Counted from the stretch's first letter, positions 43,506 to 52,195 are shown. The stretch: DNA of 64,000 nucleotides from Candidatus Poseidoniaceae archaeon (GCA_949372655.1 CASIAI010000008.1:1-64000), one strand, 5' to 3'. Translations and numbers: made by a program. The notes: a model not told the origin generated them from the sequence alone.

Positions 43506-44171
43506 ATGAATAATAGTTCGGAATATGATCGATTTATTAATCGCGTTTACCGTTTAAATCTAACATTATTGACTAATAGTATCATCATAATTTCGGGTTG
43601 TTTACTTGCAATTTATTATTTTACAGATTTGAAATTTCGAGTGATTATTATTATTGTCACGATAAGCCTTTTTGGTTTTAATTACGCTATCGTGAAAAAT
43701 AAAAAAAATGAGGCTATTAGTGAGTTTGCAATCAAGTTTGAGATAGATTTAGAGTATGATTATGCTGAATTCCAAAATACGATAGCACTATACAAAAAAG
43801 GTGAGTTTGAAAAAATAGAAGCCGCATTTACCAACAAGAAGCATCGACGGTCTAGAGGCTTTGATGAAAAAGGCCCTACAGGGGGCGTTTTGTCTCAGTC
43901 TCTAGATAAAAATAATCTACGCATTGATGCTATGGAAAATAATGATTATGATGCAATAGAAGAAGAAATTACTTCTGGAGAATCATTAATACATGAAGCA
44001 AATCAAAAGTATGCAGAAATTTCTGAAAAAAGGTGGGCTGACTCGGAATCTAAAGATAGTGACTTAATCGAAGCCGGTGTTGAGAAACTTGGTGATTTGG
44101 TGAAAACCGACTGGTTCGAACATAATGCTAAGGATGGAGCGGTAAAGGAATTATATCCTGATGAAGATTAA
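43506..44171 (+). CDS. Two-span membrane protein with acidic cytoplasmic tail, function unknown
   Basis: 221-residue protein. Two hydrophobic spans are visible near residues 17-36 and 41-60, leaving a very short N-terminus. The remaining 150 residues are soluble, acidic and mostly helical, with repeated Glu and Asp. It directly follows the smaller membrane gene (four bases), supporting a shared transcript and possibly a shared complex. About 40 bases separate it from the nucleotidyltransferase gene. I see no catalytic motif. Confidence 0.55.
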   Translation: MNNSSEYDRFINRVYRLNLTLLTNSIIIISGCLLAIYYFTDLKFRVIIIIVTISLFGFNYAIVKNKKNEAISEFAIKFEIDLEYDYAEFQNTIALYKKGEFEKIEAAFTNKKHRRSRGFDEKGPTGGVLSQSLDKNNLRIDAMENNDYDAIEEEITSGESLIHEANQKYAEISEKRWADSESKDSDLIEAGVEKLGDLVKTDWFEHNAKDGAVKELYPDED

Positions 44172-44212
44172 ATTAAGGAAGGGAGAAATAGAGGATATGG
44201 TTGGGTTGTAAC

Positions 44213-44962
44213 ATGGAAGTAAAGGCGATTCTAGTTGCGGGAGGACATGGTAGCCGCCTTTACCCTTTTACTCATTATACGCAAAAAACTCTACTTCCAT
44301 TATTTAATCGGCCAGTAATTGATTATGCATTAGGTACGATTCGTAGAGCTGGGATTAAAGATATAACAATAATTTCAAATCAGTTTATTGGCCAAATTGC
44401 CAAGCATATTGGTTCTGGTTTACCTGGAGAAAGGATTCATTATGTTCTGGAAGAAAAGCCTGAAGGTGTAGCAAAGGCTCTCTCAATTGCAAGACCACAC
44501 AATGAAAATTGTCGTTTGATGATTTACTTTTCAGATAATATCACCACTCTGGAATTAAAAGAGTATGTCGACGATTTTAGAAGTGCAGAAAAAAATCCTG
44601 GTTGTATTCTTTTGGCTAGAAAAGAAAACCATCCTCAAGCCTTTGGCGTGGCTAAGCTTGATGATAAGGGAGATATTATTGATATTGTAGAAAAGCCTGA
44701 TAACCCTCCTTCTAACTTAGCGATTGGAGGAATTTATATCTTCGATGAGCGGTTTTGGGAATTTCTAGATCTCTGTCTCAAAGGTGAAGAAGAAGTTCTT
44801 TCTATTACCGATATTAATAGAATTTATGTCAAAGAAGGTACGGTTAAATTACTAAATATCGGAGAGGAAACCTGGGTTGATTGTGGAACTCCTGAATCAC
44901 TTCTTCAGGCAGGAAATATGGCTAAAGAGGGTAAATTAAATCCAAACCCATTTATTAATTAA
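44213..44962 (+). CDS. Sugar-phosphate nucleotidyltransferase (RmlA/GlmU-N-like)
   Basis: 249 residues from the ATG at 44213; a TTG at 44201 is in frame but would add four unlikely residues. The enzyme would join a sugar 1-phosphate to a nucleoside triphosphate, releasing pyrophosphate. The signature LVAGGHGSRLYPFTHYTQKTLLPLFNRPVIDY is textbook apart from His in the Gly-x-Gly loop, followed by IYFSDNI (Asp for metal), VAKLDDKGDIIDIVEKPDNPPSN and GGIYIFD. The downstream genes encode a UDP-sugar dehydrogenase and a GtrA-like protein, so the three may supply a precursor for surface glycans. Which sugar is unknown. Confidence 0.9.
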   Translation: MEVKAILVAGGHGSRLYPFTHYTQKTLLPLFNRPVIDYALGTIRRAGIKDITIISNQFIGQIAKHIGSGLPGERIHYVLEEKPEGVAKALSIARPHNENCRLMIYFSDNITTLELKEYVDDFRSAEKNPGCILLARKENHPQAFGVAKLDDKGDIIDIVEKPDNPPSNLAIGGIYIFDERFWEFLDLCLKGEEEVLSITDINRIYVKEGTVKLLNIGEETWVDCGTPESLLQAGNMAKEGKLNPNPFIN

Positions 44963-45001
44963 ATAGAAATCACCATACATCATGCCTTCTTGCCTCTAAA
45001 T

Positions 45002-45826
45002 ATGAAAGTGGGAATCATCGGCGCTGGAATGGTAGGCGGGGCTATCGAACATTGCTTTGCAGATCATCATGAATTATTTGTTCATGACCCCTCAAGAGGG
45101 ACTGAACTTTCGATAGTTACCGATAATGTTGATTTCGCTTATATCGCCGTACCTACACCTCCACATCCAGAAACTGGTGCTTGTGATACAAGAATTGTTG
45201 AAGAAATATTAGACTCATTACCTGATGGTTTTACTGCGGTTATCAAAAGTACTGTAATCCCTGGCACAACCCAAAAATATCATGAGCAATATTCCAATTT
45301 AAAAATCGCCTACTCTCCTGAATTCTTAGTAGAAAGAAGAAGATTGGAAGACTTTGCTAATCAGGACCTACTGGTTTGTGGAACTCACCACAAAGAGGTG
45401 GCTGAGAGAGTTTTTCAGCAACATAAAGAGGCCGGCGTAATTAGGACTGAGAATCTTTTTCAAGTCTCGCCGACCGAAGCCGAATTGGTTAAATATACTA
45501 AAAATACGTTCTATGCAACTAAGGTTATTTTCGCAAATCAAATGTATGATATTTGTCAACAAATGGGAGAAGACTGGTATAAAATTAGAGACATGATTAT
45601 AGCCCCACAGGCTCAATCAATAGGAGAGTCTCATCTTGACCCGATCTTTGGATTGAATCGTGGTTTTGGCGGTAAATGCTTACCTAAAGACTCTATGGCA
45701 TTGGGAGTTTTAGCTGAACAATTGGGATGTAAATATGAACTCCTCGAGGCAATTCAAAAAGATAATTCAATGCTACGAAATATCCTTACTGGTAAGCCAA
45801 GTGATGTAGTTACATTAGATGACTAA
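45002..45826 (+). CDS. Compact UDP-glucose/GDP-mannose dehydrogenase-family protein
   Basis: 274 residues from the ATG at 45002; a TTG at 44990 is a weaker alternative. The NAD-binding [10 protein letters not shown] loop, [19 protein letters not shown] and [12 protein letters not shown] blocks, then [15 protein letters not shown] and [14 protein letters not shown] with the catalytic Cys, all fit UDP-glucose 6-dehydrogenases. At 274 residues it is far shorter than the usual 390-450: the C-terminal nucleotide-sugar domain is missing, and the N-terminal domain is trimmed. It may act on a different substrate or need a partner. The GtrA-like gene overlaps its last eight bases. Confidence 0.8.
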   Translation: MKVGIIGAGMVGGAIEHCFADHHELFVHDPSRGTELSIVTDNVDFAYIAVPTPPHPETGACDTRIVEEILDSLPDGFTAVIKSTVIPGTTQKYHEQYSNLKIAYSPEFLVERRRLEDFANQDLLVCGTHHKEVAERVFQQHKEAGVIRTENLFQVSPTEAELVKYTKNTFYATKVIFANQMYDICQQMGEDWYKIRDMIIAPQAQSIGESHLDPIFGLNRGFGGKCLPKDSMALGVLAEQLGCKYELLEAIQKDNSMLRNILTGKPSDVVTLDD

Positions 45827-46274
45827 GAACCAAGGGGGTTTTAGTTTGAAAAAGTCCAAAATCAAAGAAGCTTTTCCGAGAGGTACAATTCAAAGGTTCG
45901 CTACTGCTGGTGGTTTCAATACTCTAGTTTTCTGGGTCTCATGGGAGATTTTCAGGGTCACTCCAATAATTGATTTTGTTGGTGAGACTTTTATTTGGAC
46001 TATTTCATGGATTCTTTCAAGTACAATAGCCCACTTTGTCCATAGATGGTTTACTTTTGATGGCAGGAGAGATATCAAGCAAACTTTACTCAGAGCCGTA
46101 TCTGTTTATTCCTTCGGACTGGTTGCTTCCACTCTTAGTTATGATTCTCTTCTAATAATTTCAGACCTACCTATAAGACTAATTTTCCTGATCAATATGT
46201 GTATTTGGGGAGTCTTCACATGGGCTGCTATGAGGTGGTTTGTGTTTGGATACACCGATGAAGAAGAAGAATGA
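45819..46274 (+). CDS. GtrA-like membrane protein
   Basis: 151-residue protein with about four membrane spans. [19 protein letters not shown] opens the first span in the GtrA manner (F-x-x-x-G-x-x-N), and [14 protein letters not shown] matches the conserved loop in which an Asn/His-Arg-x-(W/F)-T-F turn follows the second pair of spans. GtrA-type proteins help move lipid-linked glucosyl or other glycan precursors. It overlaps the dehydrogenase gene by eight bases, so translation is probably coupled and both act on the same precursor. Confidence 0.8.
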   Translation: MTKNQGGFSLKKSKIKEAFPRGTIQRFATAGGFNTLVFWVSWEIFRVTPIIDFVGETFIWTISWILSSTIAHFVHRWFTFDGRRDIKQTLLRAVSVYSFGLVASTLSYDSLLIISDLPIRLIFLINMCIWGVFTWAAMRWFVFGYTDEEEE

Positions 46275-46328
46275 CCGTTGGTTTGTAGTTTTCACCTCAA
46301 ATTTAACGGTTAAAATACTAAAATCAGC

Positions 46329-46796
46329 GTGAAGTTCATTGGTGAGGAACTACACGCACGATTCATGTTGCCCGATACCATCCACAAGTTATCCCGTGAA
46401 GAGCGCTTTTCATATGCTCGACTACTCGCATTCATGGCTAGAGTTGATAATGAATTAACCGTTGATGAAATGGCAATGTTTGAACAACGTTTAGGAACTG
46501 CACTTCTTTCTCCAAATCAACGCTCAATGATTAGAGAAGCTCTAAAATCACCACCATCCCTTGATGATTGTCTGGCTGGACTAAGTGATGAAGCAGGACG
46601 ATTAGCACTAAGAGATTCTGTGTTAATGGCAGCCGCTGACGGGGAAGTCGATGACGATGAAAGAGACGTTTTAGAAGAGATTATAGCGCATCTAGGACTA
46701 GCAGAAGGGTCTCTGGAAAGATTGCTGAATTGGACTGTTGAAGGCTATTCATGGATGCAGAGTGGTTATGATTTGCTAAATGATCTCTCGGAGTGA
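46329..46796 (+). CDS. TerB-domain protein (first of a tandem pair)
   Basis: 155-residue helical protein. It starts at a GTG at 46329; an ATG 33 bases later (MLPDTIHKL) is possible. The helical core with LMAAADGEVDDDERDVLEEI fits the TerB/DjlA family, where an Ala-Asp-Gly and following acidic residues precede a long helix. An earlier FMARVDNELTVDEMAMFEQRL block repeats the same pattern, so the fold contains two similar halves. TerB-like proteins are linked to membrane stress and metal or tellurite responses, but the role here is unknown. The next gene, a close relative, overlaps it by four bases. Confidence 0.7.
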   Translation: MKFIGEELHARFMLPDTIHKLSREERFSYARLLAFMARVDNELTVDEMAMFEQRLGTALLSPNQRSMIREALKSPPSLDDCLAGLSDEAGRLALRDSVLMAAADGEVDDDERDVLEEIIAHLGLAEGSLERLLNWTVEGYSWMQSGYDLLNDLSE

Positions 46797-47224
46797 AACC
46801 ATTGTTTCCCAATTCGCTCAATCAACTGACTTTAGAAGAGCGTAAAGCCCATGCTGAATTAATGGTTATTATCGCTTCTATCGATGGAGAATTGGTTCAA
46901 GAAGAATTGATGGTTCTAGAATCAATCATGGGTAATTCGATGTTACATCCAGAGATGAGAGTCGATATTCGTAATAGGTTAACTAATCCACCAGAATTCG
47001 AAAAAACAATTGGTATTCTTTCTGAGACTGGACTAAAACTCGCGCTGAGAGATGGTGCCTTACTGTCTGCAGTGGATGGGGAATATGATAAGAAAGAATT
47101 ACGAATACTCTCTGCAATAGCTAAGCATGCTGGAGTCGATAAGGAGTCCATGTCTAAACTCTTTGAATGGGTTGAACAGGTATGGAATTTATATAATAAT
47201 GGCGAATTAATACTTTCCATTTAA
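46793..47224 (+). CDS. TerB-domain protein (second of a tandem pair)
   Basis: 143-residue paralogue of the gene just upstream; its GTG start overlaps the previous stop by four bases. It repeats the same two-part pattern: IIASIDGELVQEELMVLESIM, then ALLSAVDGEYDKKELRILSAI with the acidic DGE turn. The C-terminal helix resembles the partner's (LFEWVEQVWNLYNNGELI). Overlap and shared fold make a hetero-oligomer likely. Function is not known. Confidence 0.7.
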   Translation: MKPLFPNSLNQLTLEERKAHAELMVIIASIDGELVQEELMVLESIMGNSMLHPEMRVDIRNRLTNPPEFEKTIGILSETGLKLALRDGALLSAVDGEYDKKELRILSAIAKHAGVDKESMSKLFEWVEQVWNLYNNGELILSI

Positions 47225-47298
47225 TGTGAAAATACCTTTTTCCGGCAATTAATGATGGTATCTGGAAGTTTTCTGCCCTAAAAGAGTACTTTTTGGAA

Positions 47299-47328
47299 AA
47301 TCTTGTTATGGGAATTGACAACAAGATT
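47299..47328. repeat. Perfect 9-base inverted repeat (hairpin) in intergenic region
   Basis: AATCTTGTT and AACAAGATT face each other perfectly across a 12-base loop in the 153-base gap between the TerB pair and the NTPase gene. It lies about 50 bases before the ATG at 47378. It could be a transcription-factor operator or the stem of a short RNA or terminator; the T-rich stretch after it is short. No second copy was seen in the window. Confidence 0.4.
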
Positions 47329-47377
47329 GTTTATTACTGATAAGCCACTGGGTACGGCGTAGTCAAGGCTGATTATT

Positions 47378-47959
47378 ATGGGAATTCATCCAAAGATAGG
47401 TATTACGGGTTTACCTAGAAGTGGTAAATCAGCTGTGATGGAAAAAGTGCTCGAGATGCTTGTAGATGAGCGTACTCGAGAAATCAATATTCGAGGTAAT
47501 CCATCTGGAAAACCAATTGTAGGCGGTATGCGAACTGAACCGATTCTAGAAAATGGAGAAAGATTGGGTTACAAGGTAATCAATATAATTACCAAGGAAG
47601 AAGGAGTAATCGCTCACAAAACCTTTGATTCACGTTTGAGAGTTTTAGGCTATGGATTAGATCTCAAAGCACTTGAAGAAGTGGCAATACCAGCAATCGA
47701 CTATGCTAAAGAAGAATGTGAAGTATTAGTTATTGATGAAATCGGTAAATTCTCAGTTGAAAGTGAGGATTTTGTAAACTGTGTTAGAAGTGCCTTGCAA
47801 GTCGATAAACCAACACTCCTGACCCTTCACAAAAAAAGTAGGCACCCTCTATTACAAGATATCAGAAGAAGAGATGACGGTAGAATTTTAGAAGTTACTC
47901 CTGTAAATCGAGCATTATTACCATATAAAATTCATAAACTGATGAGAGAGACATATTAG
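47378..47959 (+). CDS. THEP1-family nucleoside triphosphatase
   Basis: 193-residue P-loop NTPase. The P-loop GLPRSGKSAVM is at about residues 10-20. LVIDEIGKFSVES is the Walker B with the Glu and Lys typical of the archaeal THEP1 group. GYKVINIITKEEGVIA and RVLGYGLDLKALEEVAIPAI match the family. Members hydrolyse several nucleoside triphosphates in vitro, and their physiological role is uncertain; a link to RNA or nucleotide metabolism has been proposed. The start ATG is clear. It has its own upstream gap with a hairpin and a separate downstream gene. Confidence 0.88.
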   Translation: MGIHPKIGITGLPRSGKSAVMEKVLEMLVDERTREINIRGNPSGKPIVGGMRTEPILENGERLGYKVINIITKEEGVIAHKTFDSRLRVLGYGLDLKALEEVAIPAIDYAKEECEVLVIDEIGKFSVESEDFVNCVRSALQVDKPTLLTLHKKSRHPLLQDIRRRDDGRILEVTPVNRALLPYKIHKLMRETY

Positions 47960-47999
47960 TTTGCGTTGGTTTCATGCATTGCTTTAGGTTGGAGTTATC

Positions 48000-48344
48000 A
48001 TGGACGAGCCAGCCAAAGCCGCATCTCGTATACTTTACGGAACTGGTTTTGGTTTGATTTTAGCTTGTGGTTTTGGTTTGATTCAAGATAGAATGGAACT
48101 GACAGAAATTGGGTTCGGACATATTTTCCTCGGTATTTCATTGATCTGTTTAGTATCAGGTAGGTTACTAGCACAAAATAAAAGTTATCTAAAATCATAT
48201 TTCCCAGATGAAGATGAAGAAGAAATGGCTGATAGAATACATGAAGAGATGAATGAAATCGAAAATGACTCCGCAGTAGGCAATGCTTGGGCAGAGTTAG
48301 AATCTCAGGTTTTAGAAGAAGAGATTAAATCTGAACAGGAATAA
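48000..48344 (+). CDS. Small two-span membrane protein with acidic tail, function unknown
   Basis: 114-residue protein. Two hydrophobic spans are visible at about 7-28 and 34-54, with short loops. The last 60 residues are acidic and probably cytoplasmic. It has the same size and layout as the small membrane proteins at 43184 and 43506, though no clear sequence similarity. The start is the ATG at 48000. It is followed after 65 bases by gcvH. No function can be assigned. Confidence 0.55.
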   Translation: MDEPAKAASRILYGTGFGLILACGFGLIQDRMELTEIGFGHIFLGISLICLVSGRLLAQNKSYLKSYFPDEDEEEMADRIHEEMNEIENDSAVGNAWAELESQVLEEEIKSEQE

Positions 48345-48409
48345 TTGCTAATTTGAATTACGAACATTCATCAATCACCTAACACTGGGAAAAATTAGGA
48401 GATGCGATT

Positions 48410-48793
48410 ATGAGTGAGATTCCTGAGGATTTGTACTATACCAAAGAACATGAATGGATTAAAGTTGATGGCGATGAGGTCATCATAGGAATTACTGACC
48501 ATGCTCAGCATGCGTTGACTGACATCGTATACATTGAATTACCAGATGTTGGTCAAGTAATGGGTGAAATGGATGAATTCGCAATTGTTGAATCGGTAAA
48601 ATCTGCTTCACCAATTTTCGCCCCATTAGCCGGAGAAATTACTGCTGTTAATGAAAACCTAGATGACGCTCCTGAGTTAATGAACTCAAGTCCTTATGAA
48701 GAAGGGTGGATTGTTAAGATGAAACTAGATGATGCTAGTGGACTATCTTCCTTGATGGATGCCAATGGATATAGGGCTGAAATTGGCGAGTGA
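48410..48793 (+). CDS. gcvH: Glycine cleavage system H protein
   Basis: 127-residue lipoyl carrier of the glycine cleavage system. The family opening YTKEHEWIKVDGDEVIIGITDHAQ is clear, and the lipoyl-lysine site ESVKSAS places Lys at residue 64. The C-terminal PYEEGWIVKMK block completes the fold. A GGAGATG ribosome-binding region precedes the ATG. No other glycine-cleavage genes (gcvT, gcvP, lpd) are present here, so GcvH may also serve in lipoate scavenging or synthesis, or its partners lie elsewhere. It overlaps the RNase H gene by four bases. Confidence 0.95.
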   Translation: MSEIPEDLYYTKEHEWIKVDGDEVIIGITDHAQHALTDIVYIELPDVGQVMGEMDEFAIVESVKSASPIFAPLAGEITAVNENLDDAPELMNSSPYEEGWIVKMKLDDASGLSSLMDANGYRAEIGE

Positions 48794-49338
48794 GAATATT
48801 GAATCGTACAGAAATGATCAGTCTTTATGTTGATGGTTCCTGTTTAGAAAATCAAAATATTAGCAAAGACTCACCTGCTGCATGGGGTCTTGTTGTTGTC
48901 AAGGGCGATAATGGCCTGGGTAAAGGAACTGGAGAGATTATTGAAGAAGTTTCTGGAACCGTAGTAACAAGCGATGGAAATGAAAATTACTTGGGTGCCC
49001 AAGTAGGCTCGAATAATACTGCTGAATTATCAGGTTTCGCTGGAGCGTTGAGGTGGTTACTAATCAATGGAGATAATGTCCCTGTAGTGATTAGAACCGA
49101 CTCCCTATATGCAGGAAATTTAGCTACGGGGAAATGGAAAGCCAAAGCCAACCTAGAACTGGTAGAATCACTACAAACGCTCTGGAGAGAGGTTTCTTCT
49201 ATTCGCGATATTGAATGGGAACATGTCAAAGCCCACCGCGGTCATAGGTGGAATGAAAGAGCCGACCACCTTGCTCTAAGATGTGCTCAAGGAATTGCTC
49301 CAATACCACTATCATTCTGGAAACCTGGACAGAGGTAA
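48790..49338 (+). CDS. rnhA: Ribonuclease HI (type 1 RNase H)
   Basis: 182-residue endonuclease cleaving the RNA strand of RNA-DNA hybrids. Numbering from the ATG at 48814 (MISLYVDGSC), the DEDD catalytic set is visible: Asp in YVDGSC, Glu in NTAELSG, Asp in IRTDSLYAG and Asp in NERADHLA. The VKAHRGHRWNERAD block is the classic C-terminal motif. The longer start (GTG at 48790) overlaps the gcvH stop by four bases, so translation may be coupled; I keep it because of that spacing. Archaea often carry type 2 enzymes, so a type 1 gene is worth noting. It ends against the convergent nucleotidyltransferase. Confidence 0.9.
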   Translation: MRILNRTEMISLYVDGSCLENQNISKDSPAAWGLVVVKGDNGLGKGTGEIIEEVSGTVVTSDGNENYLGAQVGSNNTAELSGFAGALRWLLINGDNVPVVIRTDSLYAGNLATGKWKAKANLELVESLQTLWREVSSIRDIEWEHVKAHRGHRWNERADHLALRCAQGIAPIPLSFWKPGQR

Positions 49339-50202
49339 TCAGTTTAATCTTGATTGTAGCCAACTTCGGAAATTTTCGCCGTAATCGGGCCTCTCAAGAG
49401 CATGGTCAACTTGAGCTTGTAACCATGAATAGGGGTTTCCTGAATCATACCAACTAAATCCTTCTAACTTTACGCCGATGAAACCTTTGCCATGCATCCA
49501 GTGTTTCTGTAATTCAATCGATTGTAATTCACCATATTTCTCAGCAGTGTAAACATTTCTTAGTAAATCTTTAGCTTCTGAAGTAAATAAATATCTTCCG
49601 CATAGTACTAAATTCGAAGGTGCATCTTCGATATTCGGCTTCTCTACAACATTTCTAACAAATTTACCATCTAATTCAACTACCCCGTAATTAGATACTT
49701 CTTCGGCCTCAACCGGTAAAATAGCGCCACAGGGAAGGTTATTTTCTTCAAAACATTGAACCAATAATTTACTCGCATTAGATGGAATGAAATTCTTAGT
49801 TGAAGTATGATTATCAAGAATAACATTATCTCCTAAAAGTACTAGAAAAGGCCCTGTAATCTCATCTAATGCACAAGATATTGCATCGCCAAGACCCAAT
49901 TGTTGGTGTTGTAAATGTACTTTTACTTCAATATCAGAAAATGAAGAAAAGAGTTTCTTATCGAGTTCTGGACGATTGGAGTGCAGCCCACTAATATCTT
50001 TCAGCAATGGAGATAGGTCTTTATTTGGTGATGATATAATATGAATTCTCTTGACTCCCGCCGCCTTAGCCTCATGGGCTAGGTGAATCATTACTGGAAT
50101 ATCTATCAATGGAAGAGATTCTTTTGACAGGAAAGCACTGACAGGGTACATTCTAGTCCCAAGTCCACCGGCTACAATCAAAGCATCTTCAACAGCCTGC
50201 AT
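49339..50202 (-). CDS. UTP-glucose-1-phosphate uridylyltransferase-like enzyme (GalU family)
   Basis: 287 residues from the ATG at 50202; a 33-base extension to 50235 is in frame but lacks family sequence. The GalU-type signature VAGGLGTRMYPVSAFLSKESLPLIDIPVM is intact, with the nucleotide loop and the Lys after PLIDIP displaced. HQQLGLGDAISCALDE and LVLLGDNVILD give the substrate loop and metal Asp, then VRNVVEKP and GRYLFT. It would make UDP-sugars for glycan or lipid synthesis. The RNase H gene ends one base before its stop. It may feed the dehydrogenases at 16.2 and 45.0 kb. Confidence 0.9.
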   Translation of the reverse strand: MQAVEDALIVAGGLGTRMYPVSAFLSKESLPLIDIPVMIHLAHEAKAAGVKRIHIISSPNKDLSPLLKDISGLHSNRPELDKKLFSSFSDIEVKVHLQHQQLGLGDAISCALDEITGPFLVLLGDNVILDNHTSTKNFIPSNASKLLVQCFEENNLPCGAILPVEAEEVSNYGVVELDGKFVRNVVEKPNIEDAPSNLVLCGRYLFTSEAKDLLRNVYTAEKYGELQSIELQKHWMHGKGFIGVKLEGFSWYDSGNPYSWLQAQVDHALERPDYGENFRSWLQSRLN

Positions 50203-50253
50203 AAATCGTGCTAACAGGCACATGCTTTCAAGCATAACCCATCATGCCATGTC

Positions 50254-50682
50254 ATGGGCGAAGATGAAAAATGGCAAATTATAGCCTTAGTCGGTTTCCT
50301 TTGTATCATTCAAACTTTCCTTGACTTAGCTCCCGAAGGGCCATGGGATTCTCGCTCCTTTACTAGAGGAGTAATCGGTTTAATTGGAATTGGTTGCCTC
50401 TATATTTCTTGGTTTAGGTTCACATTTAGACAAAAAGGCTTGGTTCCGATAATAAAAATCTGGAAAAGGCCGGAGAAAAGTTGGCTTTACGTAATGTTTT
50501 TTGGTATTGCATGTTATGTTTTTGTGATCACTATAAACCAATTAAATTTCGACAAATATTTCCCAAAAACTACAGGAATGATAGTTTTACTAGTAGGTAC
50601 ACTTAGTTTATTGAACTCAACTTATGTTTGGTTAGTTGTCAATGGCCCATTGGCGCAAAGTACTAGCCTTGAACAAGAATAG
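50254..50682 (+). CDS. Four-span membrane protein, function unknown
   Basis: 142-residue integral membrane protein. Four hydrophobic spans are visible at about 7-25, 39-57, 74-94 and 104-126, with short loops. The ends are polar. The start is the ATG at 50254, divergent from the GalU-like gene across about 50 bases. It is convergent with the HEAT-repeat gene. No similarity to a known transporter is evident. Confidence 0.55.
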   Translation: MGEDEKWQIIALVGFLCIIQTFLDLAPEGPWDSRSFTRGVIGLIGIGCLYISWFRFTFRQKGLVPIIKIWKRPEKSWLYVMFFGIACYVFVITINQLNFDKYFPKTTGMIVLLVGTLSLLNSTYVWLVVNGPLAQSTSLEQE

Positions 50683-50684
50683 TT

Positions 50685-52163
50685 TTAATCAAGGAAACCT
50701 AATTCTTGGTCTAATGTCTCGAGTGCATCTCCTAAATCTGGCAGTTCATCAGGGGCTTGCATAGTACTTTTATATCTCTCAGGCAAAACTACTTCTGGTA
50801 CTTCTCCACCATTTGAAAGCCAATCAATCCAAACTTCAGCCCTATCTGGTCTTCTTAGCCGGAAGTTTTCCCAAAGAGATTCTAATGAACATCCTTTTTC
50901 TTGTAAATCGGTGATTCTGCCAGCAAAATGTGAAGACGAAACCTCTTCCATTCTAATGAGTAATTCTCGCATTCTAGTCCGAACTACTTCATCTCCATCT
51001 TGCCATAACTTAGGTAAAATAACCCTCTCATCTTCTGGGAACATTTCAATATAATCTCTAAGCCCTTGTACTAAATTTCTTCTTACTAGTGGCAAAGGAT
51101 GCTGACTTAGTTCAAGCATCTTATCAGCCCAAAGTTCAGTATCGAAAAACTTCAAGTCTCCAACCGTAGAACTAGCGGCAGCAAGAACAATCGGGTCTTC
51201 ATCGGCTAACATTTTCTCAAAGAGAGGTAATGCCTCGGCGGAAAGTCGACGAAATAGTCTAGTCAGTATGTCTGCCATTGCACGTCTAACTTCTACTTCT
51301 TCCCTTTCCACAAGTCGTTGGCTCAAAGCCAAACCAATGTCCTTATCATAATCTGTCAGTTTTGCTAAACATAGAGTGATTTTCACTGCAACTTCAGGAG
51401 AAGGGTCTAAAGCCCTTCTCATCAATATCCCTGGTAGTTTCAATGACTCGATTAATGCTGGTCTTTCCAATAATAATCTCGTCCATTCAACTAGTAACTG
51501 ACGACGATCTTCATTGCCTCCTTCGAGTCTCTCTAAAAGCCAAATCGCGGATTTAGTACCTTCTTGATGAGCAACAACGCTAGTTACTCTAGGAACTTTA
51601 GCATGAGGGTTCCAGTCCATATTTTGAGGGCCAGCCTCGGGTTGCGTATGCCAAGTACCAGGTCTTTCAGCCAAAGCAATAGACTCCAATAGGTGATATC
51701 CTTGATGTACTGATTGACCTCTAGGTAATATTGACATTCCGTTTATCAGACATAGACTAACCCACCATCTATCACTATTGGGAGCCATCGGGTCCATAGA
51801 TTGTGCAAGCCATTCAGTAGCGATTAAGAATACTATTCTCTCAGATACTGTATCGACTCTCTTCTCCAACCATTTTTGATGTACTTCAAATGGGTCGTCT
51901 GTCAAATTCATCCTATGAGGGACAATTAAGTCGACGACTGAGTTTAATTTTGAGTCGAACATCCCTTTATCGGAATGAAGTAACCCTAGTCCTTGTTCAA
52001 TTACATCTTGCGGGGAAATTGGGTGTATTGGAGGAAAATCACTATCGATAATCGGAGGATTCGGCAGTGGCCATGATTGAGTGCCTCTTTCCAAGGCTTC
52101 AACTAGCAAAGTAGCTACACTTTCAAAAGTAATCTGCGATAGCCTTGCCCTACTCTTCCCCAT
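50685..52163 (-). CDS. HEAT-repeat protein
   Basis: 492-residue solenoid protein. Repeated helix pairs appear from about residue 210 onwards, for example ALDPSPEVAVKITLCLAKL, EREEVEVRRAMADILTRLFRRL, ADEDPIVLAAASSTVGDLKFF and HPLPLVRRNLVQGLRDYIEMF, each about 35-40 residues apart, matching the HEAT/PBS-like pattern. The N-terminal third is less repetitive. HEAT proteins are usually scaffolds for protein complexes. The start is the ATG at 52163. Together with TFB, whose stop lies just upstream on the same strand, it may be co-transcribed. The partner proteins are unknown. Confidence 0.75.
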   Translation of the reverse strand: MGKSRARLSQITFESVATLLVEALERGTQSWPLPNPPIIDSDFPPIHPISPQDVIEQGLGLLHSDKGMFDSKLNSVVDLIVPHRMNLTDDPFEVHQKWLEKRVDTVSERIVFLIATEWLAQSMDPMAPNSDRWWVSLCLINGMSILPRGQSVHQGYHLLESIALAERPGTWHTQPEAGPQNMDWNPHAKVPRVTSVVAHQEGTKSAIWLLERLEGGNEDRRQLLVEWTRLLLERPALIESLKLPGILMRRALDPSPEVAVKITLCLAKLTDYDKDIGLALSQRLVEREEVEVRRAMADILTRLFRRLSAEALPLFEKMLADEDPIVLAAASSTVGDLKFFDTELWADKMLELSQHPLPLVRRNLVQGLRDYIEMFPEDERVILPKLWQDGDEVVRTRMRELLIRMEEVSSSHFAGRITDLQEKGCSLESLWENFRLRRPDRAEVWIDWLSNGGEVPEVVLPERYKSTMQAPDELPDLGDALETLDQELGFLD

Positions 52164-52195
52164 AGATTAAACACCTACGATTTTTCAAAATATAT

